From NCBI GenBank assembly GCA_030765055.1, contig CM060947.1:218511271-218575270 (forward strand): 64,000 bases of DNA, given 5' to 3'. The notes under the pieces were generated by a model. The model saw nothing but the letters and a program-made list of their open reading frames with translations, did not search any database and was not told where the DNA came from. Source of the stretch: Mantis religiosa (lineage: Eukaryota > Arthropoda > Insecta > Mantodea > Mantidae). A program made the translations under genes and the position numbers. Within the stretch, counting starts at the first letter, position 1; each line of letters begins with the position of its first letter. This document shows, in pieces, positions 9,986 through 22,179 of the stretch.

Positions 9986-12900
9986 CTGTGGAAAGAGGTG
10001 GAAATAATATGAGCATGTGTGTTATGTTAACACCCCCATGCTCACCAGTTCTCCTGCAACCCCCCCTCCCTTCTTGCCAAGCGATTCCAATACACAAATA
10101 CCTCAGCCGGAATCTAATGATACAAAACATCTTTACGATCGGACCGCCCTTCCCAATAGCGTAAACATGCCATCGGTGACATGCCGCCAGCAACCCCCGC
10201 GATCGCGCTCGGCCGATGTTCTTGTGCATTTGTTTGTGAATCAACTCAGCCAGGAAACCATGATGAACATTAAGGGCATCTGAAAGCAAGATTCCATGGT
10301 GTACACAACCACCTTGGAAAGAAACCCCACTAAAACTAGAGCCTTATCAACTAAAGAGACATTAAATAATAAGTGTTTTTTGCTTCACTTTACCTGATCC
10401 TATTTTCACCAGGCCATTGTGCTGAATAAATATGGTATCACAGGTGAGATTCCCATGGATGATGGGTGGACAACAGGAATGCAAGTAACTGGAAAGAAAA
10501 ACATCATCGTTTACCCCATCAACAAGGATGGATGGTTGACGTTTGCTGCATCATTCCGAAGTTGCCTTCAGAATGTTGTTGAAATGAAGTTACTCTGCTC
10601 CCGTACTGGATGCACTGCTCACGCCAGCTGTGGACACTTACTTTTTGAGGAGTGAACGGTCATGTGTGTACTGATAACTCATACGGAACAATGCTAACTA
10701 CTACGCTCCACATTGTGTTTCAACATCAATTTTACAACTCCTTCTATTACATTTAATAACTGTTGGCACATTACTGCCTTAATTCATTCTTTTAACACTC
10801 TTCTGAATTTTGTGTGCGCTTATTTTTACTCTTGGGTTTGTACATAATTCTTCAGAATAATTTTCATTCAGCTTCCGAATTCAGAGAATTCATCAGTTAC
10901 CTGATTTTATCTATATGAATTTAAGATTTGTATTGACAAAATGTTCCATATGCTATCCATACACACTGCTCAAACACTTCCTCTTAGAGTGACAAATTGG
11001 TGGAAAAGAATCACATTTTAGCAGCATCAACAACAAATTAGCAGACCTACCTTAAAGGGTGACAATAATAATGAGGTTAAAACCATGAAAAGCATTCTTT
11101 TAAGAAATTTAGTCTTTTAAATGCTGATGCTTTCCTTGATTTATGCCAGCAAATTAATGAAAAGTCACCACTAAGGTCTGCAAAATCAATAAAGCTTTAC
11201 AATTTCACTAAACAACTCTTATTTTTCTATATTTATCTTTTTAATGGTCACAATCAGTCACAAATGTGAACTTACCTCAAGGCCGACAATATTTGCGTAC
11301 ACCATCGCTTCCAGGCTTGCAGTGGTAACTTCTTCACATTTCTCTTGGTGCGTTTTAGGAACTGTTTCAGGGACCCGGATGACATATACTCCGTGATGAA
11401 AATCACCTGTGTAAATAATTACAAAAATTGTGTATCATAAACCGTACACAAAATTAGTCAAACCAGTGAAGGAGAGGGAAGCAAACAAAATAACAGGAGA
11501 AAGAAGCATCATTCTCATGCAGTCATTTTGTAATTATAATGCAGATGGTTTTGTGAACACAGCAGTTTAGTAATCTATCTAAATTTATAACACGAGTTAT
11601 ATATGAAATGTACAATCCCAATCAAATAACATTTACAATACAATCAAAGAAATTTTTCAGATGACCATTCAAAAGTGTACAATACATCAGATATTCTTGA
11701 GATGACCACAATGTTACATAACAAATTTATGAAAACTTAAGCTTGGAAATTTATAGAAAATTATAGTTTTTGAAAACAAATAATACAAGTATCTATTTGG
11801 GTTACTCATGGGCTATAATTTACAAATTTTTGGTTATGATTTATGCAAGAAGAATTAGATGTCACTCCCGATTACTTGATACTTGATTGTGGGGTAAATA
11901 CTGGCTGCAAAACTATGAAGAAAGCACTCCTTCAGCCAGCCAGTGGAGAAATAATTGCTGTTGTACTTCACTGCCTGCAACATTCTTAACATATACAGCT
12001 CAACGTGAATATGTTCTACATTAATAAGCTCAGTTCACATTAGAACAAAATACTAATTCAACATTTTAAAATCATAAATGAGTGATGGCTTTTTCTTTTT
12101 TAATTATTACAATATTAGATTTAAAATATAAATAACATCTATGCTACAAAAATTCAACTGAGAAGTATCAAATACCAAATAAAATTATAAGTTTGAGAGG
12201 AGGTTGAGGAGGTGGATTACAATTCATCACTGGTTACATACACAAGGGTCATTGTGGAACACCTTTCCATTTCTCTCACGATATTTGCTATGTATGCTAT
12301 TAGTTTTATTGAAAGAAAGTGAAATTGCATTACCTGTCAGATACAACAAAAACAATGTGCTGCAAAGTTGTATTTATTCAACCACTATTATATCCAACTA
12401 ACCTCATATCTAACAAGGCAGGAAACAAATGTGCACAAGCTCTCAAAATAACAAAAATAAATAATTTTAACATAAATGTTTCATAGTTTACTTGGTCTCT
12501 CAGTATACAATAGCAGGCATATTTAAAAGTATCAGGGAAAACGATCATCTACATTTCAAGTTTAATGAATTGATTTTAGTAAAACTGCTTACCTACTTAC
12601 ACTTTATTTACAACTTACCCAACTTACTGAGGGAGGATCCACTTGTTAACAACCTACTTCCGGTTGTGAAATTAGCATAGCTAGTTGTTCTAATGGTAAA
12701 AAAGGAGTGGAAATAAATACAAAAATGGATAGGGAAGAGGGTCTTATGTTTTCAACAATTTACTTTTTCAAACCTGTTTCACCTTTTAGTTTATAGCATA
12801 GGAGTGTCATGTTTCCTTTAAATACCTAATGATTTTTTTATTTATATAAATGTCTCTTGCTTCTATCTCTTTGGTAGCTGACAAGTTGAAATAAACCTGT

Positions 12901-13643
12901 AATCTTCAAACCTGAGGATAAAATGTGTAATGGCATTAGCCCTGATAATAAAGTTCAGTATAAGGAGTAAGTTGTAGATAAGAGCAGTTTTGGCTGCATT
13001 ACACACAAAGCATTTTAGAAATTACCATCAAAAGCTGTGAATCCAAAATCCGAAAGTGCTGCAATAGCTTTCAAACTGAATACTTCTAAACAAGGTTCAC
13101 ATCCTGGCACTCTGAGACAATTTTCATCACACATATTTCTATACATTACAATAAACATGCACTTCAAAAAAAAAAAAAACAAGAGGGCAACAAACATTTC
13201 TCTCAAGTACTACATTTACAAGTAACAGGTTACCATATTCTGAAACATAACTATGCCGTACCATTTGGCTGTTTGCTCATGTACAAATTTTGGGAAGGAA
13301 AAACACTTATCAAGCACAGAAACACAGGAAATTCTTGCTAACTGAAACAAAAATCATATTTAATATTGTATAGTATTATTTTTAAAGAAAGGGAAGGAAT
13401 ATGAAATGCTATAGTTACCCGAGGCTTGTCGTTGTGAGTGTCTGTCCAGTAACGATGGAACTTGACAATGTTGGGATGTTCTAACTGCGTAAGATTCTCA
13501 AAAACCTGCTGGATCTTCTCCTCTTGTGCCTTGAAGTTCTTGCGCTCTGAGAACTGCACCTCATTCCACACTACCTCCACACCTTCCTCTGTGTCCATTG
13601 CCAAGTATGCACAGTCAATGCCAGGCACATCTCGCTGTTCCAC
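9902..13643 (-). CDS. Nrbp1: NRBP / Madm pseudokinase, four internal exons (partial gene)
   Basis: The gene is nuclear receptor-binding protein (Madm in Drosophila), a cytoplasmic scaffold with a kinase-like fold that is linked in flies to growth control and trafficking partners. Exons on the minus strand are 13419-13643, 11276-11406, 10394-10488 and 9902-9985. Every junction has GT donor and AG acceptor, and phases 0, 2 and 1 join in frame to about 178 residues. Pseudokinase hallmarks are visible: the VAIK lysine is replaced (VVWNEV), the catalytic HRD is HGN (IIHGNLTCDTIFIQ), and the DFG position reads KIGS, while the APE motif is kept (IAPEYG). Residues such as 'GIDCAYLAMDTEEGVEVVWN' and 'ITEYMSSGSLKQFLKRTKRN' are nearly invariant in the family. 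No frameshift or stop is present. The N-terminal exon(s) ('ESPCGRW-KRREE' region) and all exons after APEYG were not found, so the gene extends beyond what can be seen. Confidence 0.95.
10394..10488 (-). CDS. Nrbp1: NRBP exon c (pseudo-catalytic loop)
   Basis: This 95-bp exon completes the serine codon and encodes YLHSCCPPIIHGNLTC, DTIFIQHNGLVKIGS. It holds the HGN triplet that replaces the catalytic HRD, as in other NRBP proteins. The acceptor is 'tttccag' and the donor TCAG|gtaaa, phase 1. The cysteine pair CC stands where many homologues have C-D or C-S. The intron to the previous exon is 10489-11275 (787 bp). Confidence 0.95.
11276..11406 (-). CDS. Nrbp1: NRBP exon b (N-lobe to C-lobe)
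   Basis: This 131-bp exon encodes 'VIFITEYMSSGSLKQFLKRT', then 'KRNVKKLPLQAWKRWCTQIL', and ends within the serine codon of SALS (AG|gtaag, phase 2). The acceptor is 'ttacacag'. It has no ATG-initiated open frame of its own. The intron to the previous exon is 11407-13418 (2,012 bp). Confidence 0.95.
13419..13643 (-). CDS. Nrbp1: NRBP exon a (N-lobe start)
   Basis: This 225-bp exon encodes 75 residues from VEQRDVPGID to THNDKPR. The acceptor is 'ccag' immediately before GTG GAA CAG, and the donor is CGG|gtaac. Both junctions are phase 0. Homologues have a valine after the same boundary (RREE|V), so the GTG at 13643 is an internal codon and not a start. The open frame continues past the donor into the intron (to 13338), but that part does not match the family. 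Confidence 0.95.
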
Positions 13644-16194
13644 CTGGAAACCAACAATTTCACAAAATTAGCAAAACTTTTGCTAGAATCTGCAGCAGGA
13701 TGTTTGATAACTCTCTTTTGAGTGAGCAAGCCTCATACTACCAAATAGAATGTTTAATGAAAATCAAGTCTTATTTTAAACACTAGTACAATGGAATATT
13801 AAATCAAATAGTATATGTTAGAGCTTCTTTTTCCCCTATAATGTGCATTTACCTTTCATATTGCTATTTCTTTGACCTTTCAAACTATAACTCCTGCTCT
13901 TTCTTCTTTATTGGTGTTGTCTATGTAGAAATAGAATACTACTAATGGCATTCACATGGGATGATGTTTGTCCTTGAATGCTACTAGGCCAGCAACCAAT
14001 TAGAGTCCTGTAGTTTTGTCATATTGCACTCCTTATAACTGGCCAGGTGAATCCATCCCTAATAAATACTATTTTGTGCTATGACAAAAATTCAAAGTTT
14101 GCAAAAAGTGATCCACGAGGAAGGTAGGGTGTAACGTTTCTAACATAACTATGAAACCCCATATTTTTAGCTAAAATATTTTACAAATACAAACAAATAA
14201 AATACCAATACATTAAAACAATGTGTCGCAACGTAAGCACTGTAGTGAACATTCTTACTGGTTGGCAGGTATACTGTACATATATTTGTAATTACTCAAC
14301 TGAAATGGTAACTTTGACATGATGTGATAAAAGAATTACTTACAATACGAGTTTGTTAAATTTGAAGGAGAGCAAACACTTCCTGCTGCCCTGTAGAATG
14401 CTGCATCTACAGAATGTGAATTGTCCTGTTGTATGTTTGTTTATGAATGGTTCGTAATCTCTATTTACTCTTACAGAGTTCAAATCAGTATTATTCCATA
14501 GTTCTTCTGCTTAAAAACCAGGAAAAAGGATATCAGTTAGAGTGAGTGAGTGAGTGAGTGTGTGGGGTTTTAGGGCCCGTCGACAGCAAGGTCATTTGGG
14601 CCAATATCAGTTAGATCAACTTGAAATGAGACATGAGTGATACTGCCTCTCCTTATCACTGCCAGTAAAATTCAATTGAAAAAACTCAAACAGAATTCTG
14701 CAATTCTCAAACAATTGTGCAAACAGAATTAATACTTTTTAGCTGACTGACACTGAATGACTTAATCACGAAGAAATTGATAAGGTAACAAATACGACTG
14801 GAAAATCTGCAAGAGATATGCAGAAAAACTATGACTTTTGGAAAGAAATAGCACGTGACAAGATTTTGGAGCTTATCATGATACATTTGAACACTCAAAG
14901 ACAGTGAAAATGATGAATTATCTCAACGTAAGTTACATTCACAGTAACTGCCACTGGTAGTTCTTAGATTTGGATTAGAAAAATAATGCATGTTGCAATT
15001 TTGATTTCATCAGTTGCATTAATACAAAAGTTTGTAAAATTCAGTTTGGATTCCCTTATGTCTAGCGCCAAGGAGACATGCATGTTCTAGGATGGTATAC
15101 AGGAGAGAGGGAAACATGAAAAGAGTAGGTTAAGGAGCTGGCAAAGCTAAGCACGCTAACTCCATCTGATTCACTGTTGTCCAGAACTCTTCCTATTTGA
15201 CAAACATTAGTAATGGCCTCTTCTTTGCTGTTAGTGAACCCCATTTTTGTATCTCAACATTATCTTGCAACTTTCCAAAAAGCTTAATTGTTTCTCTTTT
15301 ACCCCTAATAAATCCCATGTTCTAAGTTCTTTCTTAAATCACTTATACAATCAATACTTTCTAAGCTTTAATCCTTGACATTTCGAACATTGTTTTAACA
15401 GACTGATATCTAAATTTAGTTCAATTCTATACCAGTAGTTCAAAACTCTGTCGATAATCAATATTTCCCATTTTAATTTGAGCAACTTCACTAGCTGTTA
15501 CTATTGGCAATCCCAGAACTTCCTATGAACCATTCTGAGTTCAAAATCTACAACTTCCCATGTATTTTCAAGTCCCAATGTTTCAACACCATGCAACATT
15601 TTAGTCTCAAAAAGTTGTATACCCTTTCCAAACATTTACCTCCATTTCTGACATTTTATATAAATATCCTCCTAAAGCTACCATTGCTACTCTTCCTTTT
15701 GCCAATGCCCAAAGCATCAACTATATTATAGCAAGAGTTATGAATGATGGTTAGGTCTGACTGTTTGAAAAGTGTGCAAGTGAGTTTTTATTTAAGTTCA
15801 GCTATCAAGATCTTCAACTGAATAGGGTGTGCTTTTAGTGGAAAAGGTTTTTAGATTAAGCGTTAAATACACCAAAGTGAAACCAAAATTTAAAATGCAG
15901 TTTCTTAACTCCAGTGGAGTTGGAATACCGTTAGCAATTTAGCAAATAAATTTTGTGAGATTAGTTCTGTTCATAATGCTGCAAAAAGTAGTAAATCCCA
16001 ATTATCTTTCAGGGTAATGCAAAGTCAAGAGTTTATAAAGACTATCCTAGAACAATAGATGCACTGAAATTGGTAATAATAAATTATAAAAGAAACTTAA
16101 ACCAAGACTTTAATAATAAAAAGTAAATGTTCTGTAGAAGAAACAGAAATACACAACATTTTCAACACCTATGAAATAATGATTATTTACTTAC
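13644..16194. other. Unassigned stretch, probably NRBP 5' intron
   Basis: No exon matching the NRBP N-terminus (reverse complement of CGRW-KRREE) was seen. A short simple-sequence patch of GAGT units at about 14540-14560 runs into 'gggttttagggcccgtcgac', which resembles a dispersed repeat edge but has no second copy here. Nothing else was recognised. Confidence 0.4.
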
Positions 16195-16345
16195 ATAATT
16201 AAATTCTTGATGAGTCTTATTTTAACATAAGCTTCACTTATGTACCTATATTGAGGATATGTTTCATGAACTATTGTTTGGATCTTCAGAATGGGTATGT
16301 AAGTGAAGCTTATGTGTTAAAATATGACTCATCTAGAATTTAACT
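16195..16345. mobile_element. Small MITE-like element with about 52-bp inverted repeats
   Basis: The left arm 16195-16246 and right arm 16293-16345 are reverse complements with about 85-90% identity. Both contain 'aacataagcttcactta' or close variants and 'gatgagtc'. About 46 bp of unique sequence separates them. There is no coding capacity. Target-site duplications are not clear. Confidence 0.65.
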
Positions 16346-16465
16346 ATGTTTCGCTTCACTGTGGTGTTCCAAAAAAGTAAACATTCTATGTATTTTACTT
16401 ACATGTTCTTTTCTTTCCATTTTCTCATATTCAATTTAATAGTACACCACTGTATCATCACAAAT

Positions 16466-16577
16466 GCACGAATGTCAGGTAACTTTAAGCTCTATGGACC
16501 CTGGACTCATTTAAGCATCATTTCACCCAATTCATTCACTGTCTGATGTGACTTAACGTTGGAGGATGTATATCACA
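16466..16577 (+). repeat. SINE family A, 3' fragment
   Basis: The sequence from 'cacgaatgtcaggtaac' through 'tctatggaccctgg', 'cattcactgtctgatgtgac' and 'cgttggaggatgta' matches the 3' half of the family A SINE at 56790-57048. The tRNA-like head is missing. Confidence 0.7.
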
Positions 16578-19500
16578 AATGCATAGTAAGGGTTACTGCC
16601 ACTTTCCCATATATCTCTTATTCAAACATCATGGAAGAATGTAAAATCACACTGTATCTTCAGCGAAGCAATTAACTATTACACTTCAAGCATTTGCATG
16701 CAATTTTTTTGGTGGCAGGGGGGATGAGGTACGTAGGGCAGGATAAGTTCCGGTTTCACATTCACTAATTGCACAAGTCACAGAATGTGTAAGTGAATTT
16801 GGGGATCTCAAGGTACTTATAATTCATTCTAAAGGCAACCCTAGAATGAAGCTTGACCAGACTTCAGATTTTTCCTTGAATATCAAATGTCTATAACTAC
16901 AAACTTTTCATTTCAGCAATCATTCATCACCTCTAGGCCTGAGGTGTTATAAAGTGTGTTAAATTACCAGTTAAAAGTTTCAGAAAGAAAGTACTGTGGC
17001 ACTTCTAGAGTCCCTGACTCCAAGGCAAATATTTGGGGAGGTTTCAATACTACGGATGGAAGTCAATGATTTGCTATATGTTTATAATTGCTTTCTCTTA
17101 TGGTAGGTCAGAAGAGGCATTGTACTTCAGCCATTTTGATATTAAAATTTCACCATGAAAGCACTTTTTGAAGTCACCTGAATCACCCCTTTTAGTTTCA
17201 AAAGAAAGTTCACAAGTGCTAACATAATGTAAAAAATAAAAAGTTGGATGATTATGTTCAATATATTTGAAAAAATAAATAAATGTTTCACAGAGTTTCT
17301 CCTTGGTTATAACCCTAACAACTTTGTTATTTTTAGTTTTCTTAGAAATGCTGTGATTTTACTTTATGATATGAGGAATAAAATGTGTATCTTGAATAAT
17401 GATATTTAAACTCAAACATTTCTCTTATGATTTAATCTGGTATAATTCTGTAAAACTGGAAAACCATTAAAGAGAGACAAAGGGTACAAAACATAAAATG
17501 TGCAATTTATATATAAATTTACATATGTTTCCACTTTAAAATCTTCTAGGAGCCAAATTAGAGGAGAGAAAATGCTCATTTTCACTACAAAAGGAACTAT
17601 TTTATTGATAACTGTCTACATCTTCTGGCATTTTCCAAGTTTTTCATGTTCCATACTTGAAAAATGCACTGATTGTTCAACTTTATTGTGTAAAGAGTTG
17701 CACAATAATTTTGCATGTATTAGACAAGGCATATTTTTACCTATATAATACCTGACAATTTCAGATAGATAATTTAAGCTGACAGAAAAATAAATTTATG
17801 GAGTGTAAAAACTAAGAGTGAATGAGAATATTCATTAAAGACATTTCTAACATCTTGTTTCATTAGATCAAAATCCATTTGAATAAAATGTGTTGCACTT
17901 GATTACCTTTTTTACTCTTGTACAAACTATTCTTAAATACTACTTCTTCTGCTTCATGTTAACCAAGATACACATTTTCAGAAATGACCTTATTGCTAAT
18001 TTTCTTGCATATGCAAAAGAAGTATAGTTTTTTTAAGAGATAATCACATATTTTAACAACTGGTCCCTATTTGATGGCTTTGAAATTGTTTCCTTTGCAT
18101 GACCAAGAGATAAAAAAGAAAAGTGTAAGTATTGGAAAACTCAAACAAATAAGAAATATCCATGATATTCTTTGGTGCAGTTCCAAAAATGACAAATTGT
18201 ATGTTGTAATGAGATCTACATTTTGTTGTTGTTGTAGATTTTATCTATCCCTTACAGTTTACTAGTTATGCAACAGTTATGTAGAATAAAAGAGTTCCAG
18301 ACATTTTCAGAAAATTCAAGATATACATTTAATTTGTCATGAAAACTTCTTAAATATATTTGAATCAAAATTATTTGAGCCACTTTTGAGAAAGTGAACA
18401 TTTTTATGAAAATTTTTCATGTAAAGAGTAGTCTGGTCCGGGAGGATTTTCTTAAAAATCCTTCTTTCCATTCTTAGAGGACACTAAATTTAAATACTAA
18501 GATTAATATATACCCGGCTTTATTTATTTATTTTGAATCACGCACATGGGACTTTTGTTTTGTCAGGAGACTTCAAAATGTGTATTTCCAATGGAATATC
18601 GGTATCAATTTTTTTTTGGTTGGAATGCAATAACTTATTTAACTATAATATATGATAGAAAAAGCAAAAATGGCTTTAGTAATGAATGTTAAATGCTATT
18701 AGAAACATTATGAAAAAAATAAAATGCAAAACCTTTAAAACTGCCAGAAGACGTAAACTGTAATATTCCTCTGTACTTACTATATATTAGAAAGACATAT
18801 TCGCCCACTTAATTTGGTTGCTCGAATTGTTTTAAAGTGGTGACACACTTTCGGAATAGCTATATATTATTTTCGCAGCGATAGTCGCTTTGGAAATATT
18901 CCGAGGTAAACAATTATCTTTTTCTTGGTGTGCATCTAATAGAATATTTTGAAAGTTGATGATTCTTGCTCTTGACTTTTCCTTGTAAAAAATGAATAAC
19001 TGGCCAAGAAAACAGGGTCAGTTCTTTCTACAGGAATGATAAATCCATCAAATAAGTTAAAACATGGAGGGTTCAAACCCAAGCCCATGTCTAATCCCTC
19101 CATGCCTTATGTAACTCGATTTTAAATTAAGTGGACAGGTGTTATGTGAGTGACGTTTACAAGCTTCCACTTGTGCTCGTCCAACTCGAAGGCAGGCAGA
19201 GTTATTTTCGATATATTACGTCTGTTTGTTGATTTCCTCTACTGCTTTAGTTCCAGCGAGCCAGTCCCAGGTATCAGTTGTTCTGGTTTTCTCCATTAAC
19301 AGTTCTGGTCCGATGTCACAATCATTATATAAAAAGCTACCTCCACATGTCGTGACAAAACCGTAAACAGTCTACGTAGATTAGACTATGCACGACGTAG
19401 ATTTCGCGACTGTCGAACTAGCAACCTGTCACCATGGATTTCGACGATAAAATAGCAAAAAGCTTCTCTGAAGTCTTTGAACAGCGATAATGATTATTCT

Positions 19501-21287
19501 GGTTGTTTAGTAATTTATTTTCATTTTGTTAGAACACTACCTACTTAGTCATTTGGACCAAGTTACTCTGGTCGGCAGTACCATGTTCACTTGAACTTGC
19601 ACGCGGTCCACTACTGATGTCACATATTATGCTTGGGTTCTAGGGTTAACCCATTTCTGTTAATATTAGTACTGTAATTGGTCAAGAGCAGTTTTTATCA
19701 TATACCCTCCATTGATGTTGCCAAAAAGTGAAGAGCATTTGTCGCTCCCTTGATGCTAGAAAGTCGCCAAAGGATGTTAAGGAATTGTAAGTCTCCAAAA
19801 AGGGGAAGGAGATTAAAGCATTATTATTACAATATTATTACTTCTTCGTATCCATTCGCTATCGGAAAGGATAACTAAACTATCATCGTCATAATCATTC
19901 TTCTTCCGTCCTGCAACTTCTTTCCTTTCCCTTTCAATCCTGAAGTCGTCGAGGCCGTCGCAGAAGAGGAAGCACCATTTGATTTAAGTACGATTCTTAG
20001 ATTCCTGATTTCTTTAGCGCAAGTACTGTATTCCTACCTGTAATGATTTGATTTGTACCAGATCTACATAAATAAACAACATCCTTCCTGGCTTATCCTG
20101 ACGTACATGTAATAACTGACAAAAGTTTGATTACAGTGCAGCCGATGGATCTCCAGTTCTGACGTTTTGCGGCGGAAGGGGAAGGTTAATAATACCGATA
20201 TATAGTAATGAGCAATTGAAAACCTATTTTCAAAATTATCTTTAGAATAAAAATATAAGAATACAATAGCTTTAAAACATTGAAATCCAACTTGCAATTT
20301 CATTATCGTGCAAGATATTCATTACATCACTATATTCGAATATTTCTTTCATACCTTTTACGCGCACTGTTTCTGTTGGTAGTACTGGGAATCTGTACAT
20401 CCCGGGTCGTGGTCAGGAAGTTAAAACTGTCTTCTAGCGCCAATCAGCATTGTCGCTGCTAGGCGTGGCTTCCGAATCCAACACCGTGTTGCCAGTTTAA
20501 TTTTGTTTGGACCACGTGGCTTGAGTTGCTTTTGATGCTTGCGCTGGTGGTTTGTTTGATATTTTGTGCGCGCGTGAATTCCTATTTTTAAGTCCTATTA
20601 TTATCGCCATTATAATAATATGGCTACTGGTTCGTGAAACATGCAAATGCGTGAAATATTTAAAATACGCATGTTCCTCTGCTTGAAATTTACAAAATAG
20701 AAAAGAACATAAGGCGGGGCTAAGCATGGTTGTTCTATGGCTACTAGCCAATGCGGTGCGTGCAACGTTGTACAGTTAAGCACGCATACTGCCTCGCTTT
20801 GCCGAAGCATACGGCTAATTTCTTTGCGCGCTCTAAAGATACCAATTAAAGACTTATTTTGTTTTTCCCATGTTACAGAGCTATTTTTTCTGAGGATTAC
20901 TGTCCAAAACCCATGTTTGTAGCACATCTGGTTTCGGAGATTCCTGCCTAGAAAGAAAAGAATTTCTCAGTGAAGAAAAGCACACACGTGCTATGGTGCA
21001 GTTGCATTTTGTACCCTGCATTCAGTAAAGTGGTAATCTTTTAAGAGTGCACACGTGCATTTCAAAGTTAGCAAATATACCGCTTAACAGGCGTAGTACT
21101 GGTGCACCTAGTAATAACTGCGAAACAACTCATACGATTTTACATAAATAGGCTACAAATATTGTTGTTAATGTGTATTCCTTTTCCAAACAGATGTCAA
21201 TTAAACATTTCCGAAAGTATAAATTTCGTTCAGAGTCGAGAATTAATGTTAACGCTTATCACGTGAGTGCTCATTTTGTGACGAACA
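16578..21287. other. Unassigned stretch with one degenerate dispersed repeat
   Basis: A patch at about 18290-18500 ('ttttcagaaaattcaagata', then 'ttgagaaagtgaac', then 'ggattttcttaaaaatcc') resembles parts of 26810-27000 and 40130-40220 and may be one old repeat family. From about 20340 to 20840 GC and CpG content rises, with an inverted CCAAT box ('gccaatcag' at about 20440) and 'aggcgtggc', which could mark a promoter. No gene was found to go with it. Confidence 0.35.
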
Positions 21288-21640
21288 TTGTTAAAAAAAA
21301 AAAAAAGGCAGTTTAACAAATTAGGAGACGTATACATATTTAGGTCTCCAGGGAAACATCGGGTAGCTAAAAGAACTCAAAATTTTCAAAAGTGTGTTTC
21401 ACGTAGAACAATTTATGATTCGTACGACAAGGGTGAATATCCAACTGCCAAAAGGCTGAACAATTTAATGATGGGGGAAATAGAATATACGAATTCTGTA
21501 TCTTCTATGCATAATACTCTGAAATCTCTTGGGTTCAAATATAGGAGAACCAATGATGGTCGCAAATTTCTGCTTGAAAGAAGCGATATTGTTGTTACAA
21601 GACAAATTTCTGCGCACAATGCATAACATTAGTACATAAG
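21288..21640 (+). pseudogene. N-terminal (DNA-binding) part of an IS630/Tc1-like transposase
   Basis: The open frame encodes 112 residues: a basic start, 'SRRTIYDSYDKGEYPTAKRL', then 'MHNTLKSLGFKYRRTNDGRK' and 'LLERSDIVVTRQ'. The order 'R-x-x-I-Y-x-x-Y-x3-x-x-P-T', then 'L-x-x-L-G-F-x-[YW]-[RK]-[KR]-T', then 'L-[LM]-E-R-x-D-I-V' is the helix-turn-helix end of IS630/Tc1-related transposases (DDE_3 type) common in insects. After the last motif the frame changes (K-F-L-R-T-M-H-N can be read in another frame), and the catalytic domain is absent. The first ATG lies at the edge of an A-run, so the true start is uncertain. Confidence 0.6.
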
Positions 21641-22179
21641 ATTCATGGTGTAAAAATGCTTCATAAATACACATCCATATGTTCCGTAATTATTATTTTA
21701 ATGAAACAAAAGTTAGTTTAAAGTCCATTACAGACAGTACATAAATATGGCATCATTAAAATAGAAAATATATTCACAAATCGTTGAAATGTCACTATTT
21801 TGTTTCACTGTAGCAAACACCTTATTTCGTAGAACGCTTCTAATTTGAATCATTTTGTTTTGTGTGCATATTGGTGATAGCTATGTAAGCGAACTGTTCT
21901 CCAATTCTAAGGTTTTAAGGTTCAGATTGTGCGGTAATCATTGTGTATGTTCTCAGCGAACTTCTCTGTCAACACTGTATCACTGTACATCTCAGCATCT
22001 GTATGATACCTGCTAGATTGAAACAAAGACAGATATATCTTCCATCTCTGTCGCCCGCTTGCCGTGGAACTGGCAACACCAAGACAGCAGGATATTGGCT
22101 CAACCCGTGTTCATTCTTATTTTGTAGCTACTCTAGTTTTGTAGAAAACGTTGTGCTCTGTGACTGGAAGCGACAACGG

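Noticed and set aside
13338..13418. C-terminal extension of the NRBP exon frame
   Set aside because: Reads into the intron past a good donor and does not match the family.
19230..19330. Minus-strand 'TWDWLAGTKAVEEINKQT' reading as an exon
   Set aside because: Short, without a recognisable family or clear splice sites.
19850..19985. Minus-strand acidic reading 'DDDSLVILSDSEWI' as the missing NRBP N-terminal exon
   Set aside because: It lacks the diagnostic C-G-R-W and K-R-R-E-E residues and a matching donor.
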